The position numbers and the translations under genes are program-made. Shown here piece after piece: positions 38,613-51,267 of a stretch of DNA of 64,000 bases (its first letter is position 1; every line of letters starts with the position of its first letter). Below the pieces are notes generated by a model. It did not search any database and was not told where the DNA came from. It worked only from the letters and a program-made list of their open reading frames with translations. Source of the DNA: Eulemur rufifrons (lineage: Eukaryota > Chordata > Mammalia > Primates > Lemuridae); NCBI RefSeq assembly GCF_041146395.1, contig NC_090984.1, positions 82,781,114 to 82,845,113 on the forward strand. The letters are read 5' to 3'.

Positions 38613-39009
38613 TCATTTATTCTCGTCTTCCTTTCTTGGTCAAATTAGCATAACCTTTCCTTCAAGCCAAGAATAAACCCTCTACTTGGACTATATATCC
38701 CATTCCCTTTTGTTTTCTAAGAGATCATGCTCTGACAATAGTTCTTACCATAGGTTTAGAAACTAAACCATATTTAGTTTCTTCTTATTGGTCCTTTCCT
38801 CTTTGCCTGTAAACTTGCCTAGTTTTTCAATACATGCATAATGTAATTAAAAACTAAATAAAACAAACCTGCTGCCAACAAAGCTTCTCTTTGACTTTTG
38901 TAGCTTTTCCTAACCTTGTTCTCCTCCAGCCTCTCCGAAGGCTCCAACTTCTCTACTAACTACAATTCCTACTCCCTAAATATTAGTGTTCTTAAAATTT
39001 GATTTTTTT

Positions 39010-39838
39010 GTGCACTTAATTTCTCCCTCTCCCTTAATTAAATCCTTTCCTGTGGTTTCAGTCATTGTTGCTGTGTGGGTCAGTCCCAAATCTGATTCAG
39101 CACCCTGATACCTCACGTACTCCCTTAGGTTGAGCAGCAAACTGCCTGCAAATTCACGGGAACATCCAACCCACTGAAATTAAACTCACATATCCAAATC
39201 CATGCTCACCATCACCTTCCCCATGCCTCAAAACCAGCTCCTTGACTGATTTCATGACTATTAAATACACCCCATTTTTTCAATCCCTTGATTATGTAAA
39301 CTCAATTTCACTATTTTGCTCACCACACAACCCTAGTTGCATTAGGTTGCATAGCCCTTTGCATTGTGAGTGGAAAAATACTGCAACACTGTCTACTCTT
39401 TTCCATGTTGATAGCCAGTGTCTTAGTTCAGGCCCTCCTAACCTCCAGCTGGGCTGATTTGTTGTTTGTGTTCTTCTCTCTCCCTGGAATAACTTTCCTG
39501 CCTCCCCTTCCACACTTCAGCCCTGCAGTTTTGATTCTCTGAAGAGCCAAATTCCATCTGTCCTATAAGGATCAGTTCAAATGCTACCTCTTTATGAAGC
39601 CTTCCTTGGTTTCTTCCCTCCCCTCCCTCATAAGAAATAGTCTTTGCCTCCCCTAAAATCTTTTCTTTCATCACAGCATTTAGCTCATTCTAGTGTGTAT
39701 AACAGCAATCTGCATAGTTTTTTCTTTTGACCACGTTGCAAGCTCTTTGAGGACAGCGGTCACATCTGGTTTCATCTTTGTCTTCTTTATACCACATGAT
39801 GCAATTTGTTTATCATTCGTTTATATTTAATGAACTTT
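39010..39838 (+). mobile_element. L2 LINE, about 0.8 kb to the 3' end
   Basis: AACCCACTGAAATTAAACTC, CTCCAGCTGGGCTGATTTG, CTCTCTCCCTGGAATAACTT, TTATGAAGCCTTCCTTGG and GCAAGCTCTTTGAGGACAGC keep L2 order. The match weakens before 39130. Confidence 0.75.
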
Positions 39839-39844
39839 CTTGAG

Positions 39845-40460
39845 TGACTCATTTTTTTTTATGCAGAGTGGGCTAGACATAGTACTTGTCCTCTAGGAGC
39901 TCACAGACTACTGGGGAAAACACAAATTACACGCAGTTAGTCTGTCCACAAGTCTTAACTGAATGTCTGCAATGTGCCACGTGCTCATCAAGATGCCAGG
40001 GAGACTAGAATGAACAAAATAAGCCAGTTCTTTTGTTTTCTTGGAACTTACTTTCTAGTGTTGGGAGAGACCCAAGAAACACATAAACCAGTGGTTTTCA
40101 GATCTAGCTGCGCATTAGAAATCACTGAGTGGTACTTCGAAAAAATATCTATGTCCCAGTCTCACCCCAGACTAATTAAATCAGAATCAGCTAGGATTGC
40201 ATCCCATTGACGGAAACAAATTATAGTAAAAGAAGCTATCAGGTAGTGCTTGGTCCTGTGATGGATTAAAATAGAAACAGGTTGCATGGTAGAGACAATG
40301 CACATGCTGGTGGTGGTAATGGGAAGTTTACCTTTGTTGGGTAACCCTTGAACGCCTTTCTGAAGAGGTGACGTTTGAGTTGACCCCTAAATAGTGGTGA
40401 GGAGTCAGCCATGTGAAGAGCTTTGGAGGACAGAGAAAGTTTCAAGCAAAAGGTACAGGT
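39845..40460 (-). mobile_element. L2 LINE, antisense, interrupted by MER5
   Basis: CCTCTAGGAGCTCACAGACT, TGTCTGCAATGTGCCACGTG, GGAACTTACTTTCTAGTG and, beyond the MER5, GAAGAGGTGACGTTTGAGTT and GTCAGCCATGTGAAGAGCTT are antisense L2. It abuts the + strand L2 tail to tail. Confidence 0.75.
40091..40205. mobile_element. MER5-like hAT fragment inside L2
   Basis: AGTGGTTTTCAGATCTAGCT, GCGCATTAGAAATCACTGAG and AAATCAGAATCAGC match one half of MER5A/B. Confidence 0.75.
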
Positions 40461-40552
40461 GGCTTTCTGAAATAAGGATGAGATGAAATTTCAGAGAAAA
40501 TGTGGCCATCTTCACATACGTTTACTATAATGTACAAAATGTATCTTTTCTC

Positions 40553-40928
<376 letters not shown>

Positions 40929-41324
40929 AATTAAACTAGGTGGACCCCAAATTCAGAACACTTGGCTGTTCTGTTGACTCCTTGGTCTGAGTTGGATTTT
41001 ATTTAGATTAAATTGATTTACACAGTCAGGAAGATTACTCCATTTAACTATATTTTTTCTACACTGCAATCAACACTACAGTGCTTATTGTCTGAATTAA
41101 GTACCATTCTTATTGTTTAAAATAACCTCACATACTTGATATTATCTTTCAGATGAATAAAGAAGAGAAGGCAATGACTTCTGCCCTTAATTCTATTTTG
41201 GGGAACCAGGGAAAACCTCACAGAGCAATCATTAAAATCACGCAGAGTAAAGCACTAACTCATTTGAATGAATGAAGATCAACATGTTTCAAGAATCAAG
41301 TTGAGAACTAGCATTTGTTAATCA

Positions 41325-42055
41325 TTCAGTTTGTCCTGGATGCTTTATATACATTCCTGTTTCAGCTAGTTTTAAAAATAACCCTATGAGATGAGGACAG
41401 TATTTTTCTATTAGGATACTTTTGGCTGCTGGTAAAAGAATGCCCTACCAAAATGGCTTAAAAAGTAGGAAATTCATCTCAAGACCTCCTGAAAGGAGGG
41501 TAGCTCCAGAGTTAGTTATTTAGTTTAGTAGCTGGATAGTGTGCTTAGCAACCTGAATTCTTTTCTTCCTTCTACTCCGACATCCTCAGCAGGTTGATTG
41601 ACACTCTCAGGCCAGCCCCCCTCACTGTGCAGAGATGGCTACTACCTTTGGAATTGCAGGCCAGACCTCAGTATGTAGAGGAATAGTAAAGGGGCTAATT
41701 TCTTCTTATGTGGCTCTTTTTAAAGTTACAGAAAAACTGTCTCCAGTAGATTTCCCCTCCCAACTCACATGCCTTATGTGTTAGTGACTAGGCAGACAGA
41801 ACCACTGTGATGGGCTAATTTGAGAGTTTCCTCCTAAGGCCATGGAGCAGTCCAGCCTCTGTGAAGAACATGGTCACCAGATCCCAGAAAAAAGGGTCTG
41901 CTTCTATTAACAAGGAAGAAAGGGTTAGTGGTTAGTGGGTAGGCAATCAATAGAGCCCAACACCATGATTATTCCTATTTTATAAGTGAAGATATAAAGG
42001 CTATAAAGGTGTGAAATGTCTTACCCAAATCACACAGCTTTGAATTGAATGGTTT
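41325..42055. mobile_element. Composite of MIR remnants and an unclassified LTR-like repeat
   Basis: 41325-41400 and 41945-42055 look like antisense MIR (AACCCTATGAGATGAGGACA; TTACCCAAATCACACAGCTT). Between them, 41410-41940 begins AGGATACTTTTGGCTGCTGG and continues AAAATGGCTTAAAAAGTAGG, typical of an old antisense LTR-like repeat that I cannot name. The two MIR pieces may be halves of one element split by it. Confidence 0.5.
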
Positions 42056-43284
42056 CCAAGCATTTCTCTTTGAAAAAAACAAACACACATGCAAAAATAA
42101 AAAAATTGTTTTTGTTGGTGGTGATGATCTAGGTAGTTCAGAGGAAGAATTCTGGAGGAAAATGGAAGGGCTGAAGTGAGACAAAGAATAACCTTTAACC
42201 TTCTAAACAAAATATTCCAGAAGGAAATACATCAATTCTTATAAAGCAATAAGAATGGCATTTAATTTAGATAACCAGTCCTGCATTTCTGCATTGTAAC
42301 AAAATATATGTAATTGAGTTTTCCTGACTGGTCATTTAAATCAATTTGGTCTATATAAACATCTACCCTGGGCCAAATAATGAGCTAGAGACGCCAAAGG
42401 TTCTGTGCATGATGTCTGTTGAACTTAAATGAAAACCTTGTTTTCTCTGGATAGACATATATTTTGTTGATTATAGCACCTGAAAGAGAAGAATGAATAA
42501 TCTGTGCAGTTTCTGGTTATGAGTTATTTAGAAAATAGGTTTCTACTTTCCAACTCTGGAGCCAACGTATGCAGTTCCATGATGGTTGCATTTTCTTTGT
42601 GGTTCCTACTTTCTGCTTTGGTACTGTATTTCACAGGCTACATATGTAAGGCAGCAATAGTAAAAAAGGGAAATTTCAGTGCAATTGCCATCATTACAGT
42701 GTTTTGACTGCTTGTCTCGAAGGTGTATTCCTGTGCATTTTCATCATAATAGACTAAGCATTAATGGTAGGAATACTTTTTCTGTAATAAGTGATTGAGT
42801 GCCTCCTACTCTTAGATTTGCATTTTTAAACAGGAAAGTAAGTTAATTTCTAGGCTTTTCCAACAGAGCTCTGTTTAAGGAGTATTTATTTGATTTGTGC
42901 AGAACCATATAAGAAAAATTGTGAAAAAATTTTAAACAGGAAAATGTTTATCATCTTAGAGGCTTTTTTTGGGGGGGGAGGGGGAGAAACGAATGGATCC
43001 TTTGCCATTTTTTAAAACCTCATGAATTATAGTTGTGTTTAGGGAACATTGTTGTGTATGGGCATTAAACCAGCACACTAACAGTTTTATTATTTTTTTT
43101 CCTTTGGGGAAAAAGGTTGATATTGAATAGCTCCACCACTTTTTAAATTAAAATAAAAATTTAAGTAAGAAAAGATGAAAATTCTTAGGCAAATAAAGGT
43201 CCAACTAGTTTCTTATGATATATCTTAAGATAATCCTAAAATACTACAGTGTAGAAAAATAATAATCTAAGACTTAATGCACAG
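42056..43284. other. AT-rich unique sequence
   Basis: No gene or repeat is recognised. A G9AG5 tract lies at about 42971-42985. Confidence 0.45.
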
Positions 43285-43500
43285 GAGAGCATAGTAGTTA
43301 AAGGACATTGATTTGAAGTCAGAATCCCTTTGGCAAGTTGCTTAAACTTTTTATGCCTCAGTTTCTTCATCTATACAATGAGAAATAATAATGATACCTA
43401 CTTCACAAAATTGTCAGGAACAAATTATATAACACATGTAAAATGTTTATCATGGTGCCTGAATTATAGTAATTATTCAAGAAGTATAATTATTATCAAT
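43285..43500 (+). mobile_element. MIR SINE
   Basis: AGAGCATAGTAGTTAAAGGA, CAAGTTGCTTAAACTTTTTA, CCTCAGTTTCTTCATCTATA and AATAATGATACCTACTTCAC follow MIR closely. Confidence 0.85.
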
Positions 43501-43579
43501 ATAATTGTTATTGTTACAAGTCTGCAGTAGGGTGTCTTTTTTCCATCCAAAGGATTCTTACCAAACTCTGCAGAAGTGA

Positions 43580-44095
43580 TTGTTGGGGCCCAGCATGAAT
43601 CATAGGTGCTCAGACCTTAAAGTAAAGAAGCGCCTAAGGAAGTCTATTTCCCTGGGACAGTCAGATGTCGATATTTTGACCTAGTTAAGTGTTAGTCTCA
43701 GGTTTGCACTATTTGTTCAGGAATCCATGTGCTCAGCCATAAGTATTTCCAGTTTTCCTTTCCAACTCAAGATAGGCTTACACTTCCCAGGCTGCGTTGG
43801 TTAGGTGTGGCCATGTGCCTTGCGTTGGCCAGTGAAACGTGAGCAGAAGTAATGTGCATCACTTCCAGGAAGAAGCTACAACCAGGATGTTGACACATTC
43901 CTTGGCAATGGACAGTGGTTGAAGGACATAAATGGTCTCTGCACTCTTAAGCCTGGGTCTTACAGTCAGGACAACACAAAGACAGTCTCTCTACCAACCT
44001 GCAATGGACATGGAGTTAGAGTGAGAAAGAAACTTTGCTATCTTAAGCCAGAGATTTTTTTGAGTTATAACCCAGCCTCTACTGACTGAAACACT
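43580..44095 (+). mobile_element. LTR-like repeat (MaLR/ERVL type), diverged
   Basis: GTTAGGTGTGGCCATGTGCC, TTGGCCAGTGAAACGTGAGC, ATGTGCATCACTTCCAGGAA and the ending CTTAAGCCAGAGATTTTTTT then ACTGACTGAAACAC have the layout of a MaLR-type LTR 3' half. The subfamily is not determined. Confidence 0.65.
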
Positions 44096-46374
44096 CTGGT
44101 TTTCCCTTCAAACTCTTGAGAAAAAATATGTTATTGGTAACAATACAAAAATGTGTAGCAATTTGGAGGTAGTAATTTTAAATTACTATTTTGTGTGGGT
44201 GTGTATAATGTATGTTAGCCTCAAGGGATTTAGGTGAAATAGATTTATATAAATAATTTCCATTAAAATTTCTTTTAAAATAAGGTTTTTTTCCACCTAA
44301 CACAGAGGAAATCAACATACTAAAATTACCAACATATGTGTTCTTTTTTTGGGTGGGGGTGCAGTTGAGGGAGTCAACTGTGATTCCACAGTCAGGACTC
44401 TAAATTTCAGGCCTGATATAATTGTTGGGTAATATTCCGTCTCGCTGAGAGCTTTACCCAGAATGGTACCTTGTGAAGCAAAGGAGCTTTCTGAAAGAAC
44501 ATGATGCACAGAGCCATGCCCATGGCATTTATCTCCAGTGAGAAAATAGTCTTCCCAAGCCCTATTGTGATGTTCCAGTTATAAATCATGGTGCTTAGTA
44601 AATAGAAGGTCTTAAATAATAGTTATTGACTAAATGAATGGAAGTAGTCCACAATTCTTCCAAATGTCTGGGCTTTTTCATGTTTGCATTTTTAAAATAA
44701 ATGTCATTATTTTGGACATTGGTTTAAAACATCTTGGTATGAAGACTTACATTTATTCTTTTGTAATACTTTACATGTGAACATGTACCCACAGATTTAG
44801 GCTACTTTATTTGATATTTTTCACTACAGATTTTATTTCACCTGATTATTTCATTTGGGTCTCCAAAACTACATTATGAAATACCTTAATTATTTAAATT
44901 AGGAACAGATTAATTATCTCCAGTGTACAAACTCAAATTAATTTCATTATAAACCTGAGGTTTAAATTGATTAATCTTGGAGTGTTTAAGGAACCAAGTG
45001 GTTTTTTTTTCACCCTTAAGGAGAAGGGCATATTTGATTTGATGGCTTTCTCTCCATCGTACCAGTTATGCTAATGGGCACAAGAAATTTGCAAGAAAAC
45101 TTTGGATGGATTCTATAAGCCAGCCAGAAACCTGTGTGTCTGGGGCTTCTAGGGGAACAATCTGTGAGTCATTTTAAAAAACAAACACACTCATAATCAC
45201 AGTGCATGTTGTTACCATGGTAATTAGGCCTGTCGAGTTGGCTTGCTTATGTTCCTGCAAAGGGAAGAGGGGGAGAGAGAAACTGAGAATTCAGAGCTTT
45301 GACTGTCAGTTTCAATTTGCCTACTGCAGGAGAGAGTTAAGGGGTTTCTTGAGAATACACTGGCACAGTCATTTTGAGAGGGAAGTGAAGAAACTCTGGC
45401 ATCCTGCCTTGGTTACAGAATATAAATTAGCCATATTATTGTTGGCTATTGTGGTTCACAGGGGAGAAAAGGACCATTTGGCATGCTCTTAGGAAGAAGG
45501 GGGAAAATACTTTCTTTATCTGATATATGATTGCATATAAGTCTCTTAAATTCAACCTCATGAATTGTCATGTGTGCCTGTGCACAAGGCTTTAATGATC
45601 CTCTAAAAGGTGCCAAATGCTGCTGGCATAACATTATCACAGATTTAAATGATCCTCAGTATATTATTCTAATATGGTTAGAGACCCGTTTTAATGAAGC
45701 CATTGTTTTGGATCTGATTTCCAAGTAGACCAGGTATTTTTTCTCTATTTTATGGACTAGGTATGACTCTTTTATCTTGGACAGTCGTCTTATAATGCAG
45801 GCCCACGGGACACAAAGGAGACCAGGGAGGTCATGTGAGCTCTGCCAAATCTGTTGCCACTCCAAGGGAAAATAAAATCAGAGCATACACTTGGTAGTTC
45901 TTGGGCCAGTGGAAGGTAGGAGTGATCCATTATGATTCTATATGAAGAACAAACAGCACCCTTAAAGTAAAGGTAGGAGTGCACTGATAAATCTGTTTTT
46001 AGGACTGTTTCTAAATTTGCTTTAAGAAGCCTGTGTATCCTCTTAAGTGGATAATTATAATATGTTGACTAAAGTTTTGTATAGCTCAACCAGATTTTAA
46101 AGCAGGTTTTATTTAGAGTTGAAACAACTTTTCCTTATTAAAACTATTTTTCAAAAGCCTTGAAATAAAGTACCAGGAGGTGTGATTAAAGTGTTATACA
46201 AACTCTGAGAGTTTGTTGTGTATGATGTGTGCCCCGACATGTGATATAATAACTACTTTTAAACTATAGAATTCATTTCTCCTCTTATATGTGGAAAAAG
46301 GGCACATGTTGCCTAAACTTCATTCTGTGTTTAATTTATTTAACATTAGTAAACAAAGCTTAACCTAAATTTTT
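44096..46374. other. Unique AT-rich sequence
   Basis: No interspersed repeat is recognised in about 2.3 kb. It contains an X-box-like motif at 45211. Open frames such as 45202-45492 have no recognised domain. Confidence 0.45.
45211..45224. promoter_or_regulatory. RFX X-box-like palindrome, site 3
   Basis: GTTACCATGGTAAT is one base from the perfect palindrome GTTACCATGGTAAC, an RFX-type half-site pair. It is not near a CpG-rich patch. Confidence 0.4.
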
Positions 46375-47600
46375 TTCCTGATCATCAAAGTAATTCATGC
46401 TGATTATTGAAAATCTGTAAAATACTGAAAATTAAAAATAAAAAATAAGAATAGCCCTGTCCATTAATTAAGTTGTTGGTTAAACTGCATGTAACAGAGA
46501 CCCGATTTCACAGTGCTTGACAGAAGGTAGAATTTACTTTTCTCTAAAATAACAGTCCAGAGGTGGGTGGCCCAGGACTGGTAAGGTAGCCCTGCTCCAC
46601 AAGATCATGCGGGGACCCAGGCTCCTTCTGGCATGTTGTTCCATCATTTCTATCATGTGTCTCTTGCTTTCACTGCCTAAGGTGGCTTGCCATAAGGGCC
46701 CCACTATAACCAGCAGGAAAGAAGAAAGTTGGAAGGGGAGGGTGTGACCCCAAAATTACACAAATCACGTTTGATGTCTTCCCATTGGACTTTGTCACTT
46801 GGCCACACACCTAGCAGCAAAGGAGGCTGGCAAAAATAGCTGTTCTTGACGTGTATGTGCTTAGCTTAGCATTCTACTAAAAGCACGAAAGAAAAGGAGA
46901 GCAGATATTTGGGGCATATCTAGCAATTTCTGCCACTTCCATTATCCTATAAAACAGAGGTAATATACTATTTACATTTTGATGTATTTTCTTTCAGTCT
47001 TTTTCTAGAAAAATACATATCAAAAAGATATTATGGATAACGTATACTAGAAAATATTGTGTGTACATAACGTATGTCATGTTAACATATGCATGATATA
47101 TTAGAAAAACGTATATTAAAATATTGAAAATATATATTAGAAAAATCTGTACATGTAAATATCAGAAAACTAGTTGAGGTCACACTATATAACATTTTTC
47201 CTTTTCATGTTATATCAGTGCATTTTTCTAATCTCTTAAATCTTTTGTATTCATTGTTTTAAAGTTCTATCAGGTAGAGTTTCTGTTTTACTTAATAGGT
47301 TGTATTATTGGTATTTACACTATTTCTATCACCTTGATCATTCTTCTTTGTCTACATTTGGGAGTTTTCATGGTTAAAGTCAAGGAGTGGCATCATTAAA
47401 ACAATGATTGAGAACATATTTGAGTCTCTTGATAAATAGTGCCAAACGACTTTCTGGAGAGGTTGTACCAAGTTACATGTGCTAGCACCAATAACATCTG
47501 AGAGGGCTAGACTCAGAGCACCTTGAACAGGCTTATTTTGCAAGTCCCATCTAGTCATTGTTATCCCTAGTGCTCATTGTTCATTCTCTAAAAATAGGTT
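46375..47600 (-). mobile_element. Old L1M-type element, antisense, split by an LTR-like insertion
   Basis: 46375-46468 (AGTAATTCATGCTGATTATT, AAATCTGTAAAATACTGAAA) and 46936-47600 (TTTGATGTATTTTCTTTCAG, TGATAAATAGTGCCAAACGA, GGTTGTACCAAGTTACATGT) read as one antisense 3' L1M region with an insertion between. 47000-47160 is an AT-rich internal expansion. Confidence 0.65.
46469..46935 (-). mobile_element. Unclassified LTR-like insertion
   Basis: The element begins GTTGTTGGTTAAACTGCATG and continues to TATCTAGCAATTTCTGCCA. The word CCATTA occurs at both junctions (about 46461 and 46938), consistent with a 5-6 bp target duplication of the LTR type. The family is not named. Confidence 0.5.
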
Positions 47601-48071
47601 GTTTTTTGCCCTTGGCTTTTTTTTTTTCTTTTTGCTGTCATTAATCATGAGATAATGGTTTTCTAATAACTTTAGCCCATTTAAAAACATATTATCACTA
47701 ACAGTCGTCTGGGAACATAATTGGTTGTGTTGAGATCATAGCACACATGCCAGTCTCAAGCAATTCAAGATTGCCAGAGGTACTGCGTTCACTTGGTCCT
47801 AGGACCCAATGTGAATTTGAGTCCCACTCTTAATCATAATACTCTAGATGTAAGATATCTCTTTGTTTTGAAACACAACAAAATAGGAATGGTGAAGTGT
47901 TTCTTGAGGCTTTGGTAATTCCCTTTGAGCTGGGTGCTCTGTAGCTTTTCAGGAATAAAGAAGCTCCTCTACATAAGAACTTTCTTAGATATGAGCCACA
48001 CTAGGCATGAAACAAAATTAGGCCAACTCTGTTCAACATCCACGTAGGGCATTAGTGGCTAAGGGTATTGG

Positions 48072-48435
48072 TGTCTTTCTACTTCTCTTTTATTTATTTT
48101 TATTTTTTATTTTTTAGTTTTAGAGACAGGGTCTCACTCCGTCACCCAGGTTGGAGTGCAGTGGCATGATCATAGCTCACTGCAATCTGGGTGAGGGTGA
48201 TTGCAACCTGCAGTCACCACTCCTAGGCTCAAGCGACCCTCCCTAGTAGCTGGGATTATAGGCATGTGCCACCATGCCTGGCTAATTTTTTAATTTTTTT
48301 TTGTAGAGACAGGGTCTTATTATATTGCCCAGGCTGGTCTCGAACTCCTGGCCTCAAGCAATCCTCCCGCCTGAGCCTCCCAAAGTGCTGGGATTACAGG
48401 GGTGAGCCACCTCGCCTGGCTGTCTTTCTACTTCT
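48072..48435 (-). mobile_element. AluJ-like element with 15-bp target duplication and internal change
   Basis: The body is 48087-48420. The flanks are a perfect repeat TGTCTTTCTACTTCT at 48072-48086 and 48421-48435. In the left arm about 30 extra bases follow CTCACTGCAATCTG and repeat a TTGCAACCTG word. A nearby piece of the usual CCTGCCTCAGCCTCC text is missing. Confidence 0.93.
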
Positions 48436-49649
48436 AAACAGCCTGTAGAAGCTTTGGATGCTAAAGATAACTCTTATAACCACTAACTTGCCCTTTCCAT
48501 ACTCTTCAAGGGCCAGATACACACAACACAAACTGTATGTACTCCAGCTCTGTCCCTAACACTTGGAGCAAGTGTTGGTCTCTGCCACTTTGGTCCTGCT
48601 AGGAGCAAAACAGGTTAGATCAGGAGGAAAGCTTGTTCTTATTCATCCCACTGCCACCAAGAACTCTGCTTTCCCTCTGTTCCTAAGTGGGCTTTGTGTT
48701 TTCATGTTTTATTGCAGGGTAAGGAATTTCACAAAGAAAGGGACTCCTATTTCACATTTCTTAACATTTCTTAATTTTGTTAACAAAATGTTTCCAGGCT
48801 CCAAAATGTAAACCTGTGAGACCCCCTGACCATACAACTTACTCTGCCTTCACCACCAACCCTAGTTTCAGAAACATTCATTCTACTCACCCAGCTCTTC
48901 TGTATCACGTTATATCTCCTTTTAAGAAATTCATTCTCCTCTCTGCTTTCTCAACAGCCAGATCTGCCAGTGAGCCTCAGGCTGTGGGAACTAAAGAGGT
49001 AAGAATTCTGAAATATTTTCTTCTGGAATCCCCTTGACTCTAACCAGAGCTTCAAGGGGAAAAAAAATGTTAAGTGGTCCTATAGATGAAAGCAGTTAAA
49101 CATGTGATGTTTTACTGGAAAGAAACAGTCATTGCATCTTTACCAATATTGATCTGACCTCAGGATTAAAGAAAAAAAAATGGTTTATTTTAATGATAGT
49201 TAAGATCAAATTTTCACCCCAAAGTTTTCCATTTTTCTTCTAAAAGTTTGAGTTGGAGAGCCTTTGAGGTTACTGCCTTAAATCCCTATGGCACCAAACA
49301 TGATTAGTGGGTTGCAGACATTGAGGATATGCCCTGTGCAGACAAAACCTCAGAGCAGATTAGATCAGAGAAGGGTAAACCCTGTTCTTAACAGATTGGT
49401 TGTAAACATTGTGTGGACTTTTCCAGCAGCAACAACAACAATAACAACAACAAAAGGTCAATCTACTGCCGTTGGGGTTTCTTCTTGAAGAAGCTTACTT
49501 AGCTTTTGGAACCAGCTAGAGCCATTTGAATCTGGTTATAGAGTTGAAAGGTCACCATAATCCTGAAATAGGTGATAATGTGTTTGCCCATCCCAATCAA
49601 GATACACAGTTTCTTCTAGTCAATGACTTGGTTCCCCCCACTCATCTTA
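48436..49649. other. Unique sequence
   Basis: Nothing is recognised except an AAC/AAT-rich microsatellite at 49425-49455. Confidence 0.45.
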
Positions 49650-49765
49650 AAATTTAATCTCATGAAAAATTTCGAGCATATACCAAAGTAGAGAGAATAA
49701 TATTATGAACTCCCACATCCCCATCCCCATAATTTCAACAATTATCACCTGAGGGCCAGTTTCAT
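49650..49765 (-). mobile_element. L1M fragment, antisense
   Basis: AGCATATACCAAAGTAGAGA, GAATAATATTATGAACTCCC and CATAATTTCAACAATTATCA match a common old-L1 3' motif. Confidence 0.72.
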
Positions 49766-50229
49766 TTATACCTCCACCACTTCTCTTTCCCCATTGGATT
49801 ATATGGCAGCTCACTGGATTTGATTGTTGGGTTTTTAATTATTTATATAACTATTTAGTGGCTTGAGCAAAATGTTAATTTAAAAATCTACTCATAACCT
49901 CACTTAGTTTACTGAGGCTGGTCATTCATCCATTTATTCATTCAGCAGGTATTTAGCTTTTACTAGGTATCAGACCTTCCTCAGGGTAAGAGGATCAATT
50001 TTCCTCAACTCACATGTATGAGGGCTTCAAATTTGGACTTTTGATATCTTCAAATGGATGACCTGTCAGAAATACACTGAAAGAATGAAAAAATGACCCT
50101 TATCCAAGTTTAACTGTTAAATGTAAACATTTAGAATCTACCACAATTTTTGAAACCTGTTTTTGACATTTCTTCACCTTTTAATCTACTGGGAATATAA
50201 AAACAAAACAAAACAAAAAAACCCTGTGA

Positions 50230-50640
50230 AGTACCTTCCTGTTTTTATCATAAATTCTTATCCAGTGGTTTGCCTCCCTTTTAAGAATGTAAGCTCTGTG
50301 AGAGCAGGAATAGTGTCTCACTAACCATTTCTGGCATCTAGCAAGGTGTCTGGCACTTGTTATATGTTCAATAAAGCTGTTGAATCAATAAACAAAAGAA
50401 TGAATGCCAGATACTGGGAATACGAAGATGAAAAACACACAGGCCTTGCCCTAAAGTCGCTCAGTCTCATGGGGAGGAAACCTTATCAAGAAAGAGGTAC
50501 CGTGGTTGGTGTTGGTGACGTGTGAGCAGGGTGTTGTAGGTGCTGGAGGAGAGGACTAACTTCTCTTAGTGAGAAGCTTGATGGGTAAAGGCACATTTGA
50601 GCTGTGACATGAGGTGCCATCAGTCAGAGAAGTAGGGAAA
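50230..50640. mobile_element. Two L2 3' ends, tail to tail
   Basis: 50230-50400 is sense L2 (AATGTAAGCTCTGTGAGAGC, GGTGTCTGGCACTTGTTATA, TTCAATAAAGCTGTTGAATC). 50401-50640 is antisense L2 (ATGCCAGATACTGGGAATAC, GGCCTTGCCCTAAAGTCGCT, GAGCTGTGACATGAGGTGCC). Confidence 0.75.
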
Positions 50641-51264
50641 GGCATCCCTCCATTCTACCAAATATTACTAATAATGGAAACTGTCTTACAAGTATCTGAT
50701 GTTCTTTGTCTAACGTTTGTGTTGATTTCTTTCATGCTCATAAATGTACTGAAAGTTTTCAAGTCAGTCCAAGCAGAGTTTCTCAATGAGGGTTTCTGGG
50801 ACAGCTCTTCACTGTGCTCTTTGGTATCCCCGTTCTTGGCTCACAAAAGGCTTGTGGCATCTTCCAGTTGCTATGACATTCAGACGCCCTAGGGAGACAT
50901 TGAGAACTACTGTGTCTTAGCACACAACCTTAAAGAGGTTATTTGGCATTTTCCACTCTCACCTAAAAAAGCATTTTTCCTTCATACAAAATTATAGGTT
51001 TCAGTCATGCTTGGTGGCTCCTTATGTAAGTCGTCTCTGTAATAACAAACTAAAGCAAGAAACTAAACAAAGTAGACAAGTAAAAGGAAGTATTGTTTGT
51101 ACTGTCAGAAGGATTTTGAATATATTTGCTCTAGTACTAAATTTATTTTTTTTAGGTCTACATAGAGAAGCAAATTAAATTAGGTAATGGTCAAATATTG
51201 AGGTTTAAAGCAAAATACTACTAAGGCATCATGCAAATTAAAAGCAGCAGCGGTGAAAGATGTA
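50641..51264. other. Unique sequence
   Basis: No recognised gene. 50760-50900 (GCAGAGTTTCTCAATGAGGG, then AGGGAGACATTGAGAACTAC) may be a decayed hAT-type element. Confidence 0.4.
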
Positions 51265-51267
51265 CTA

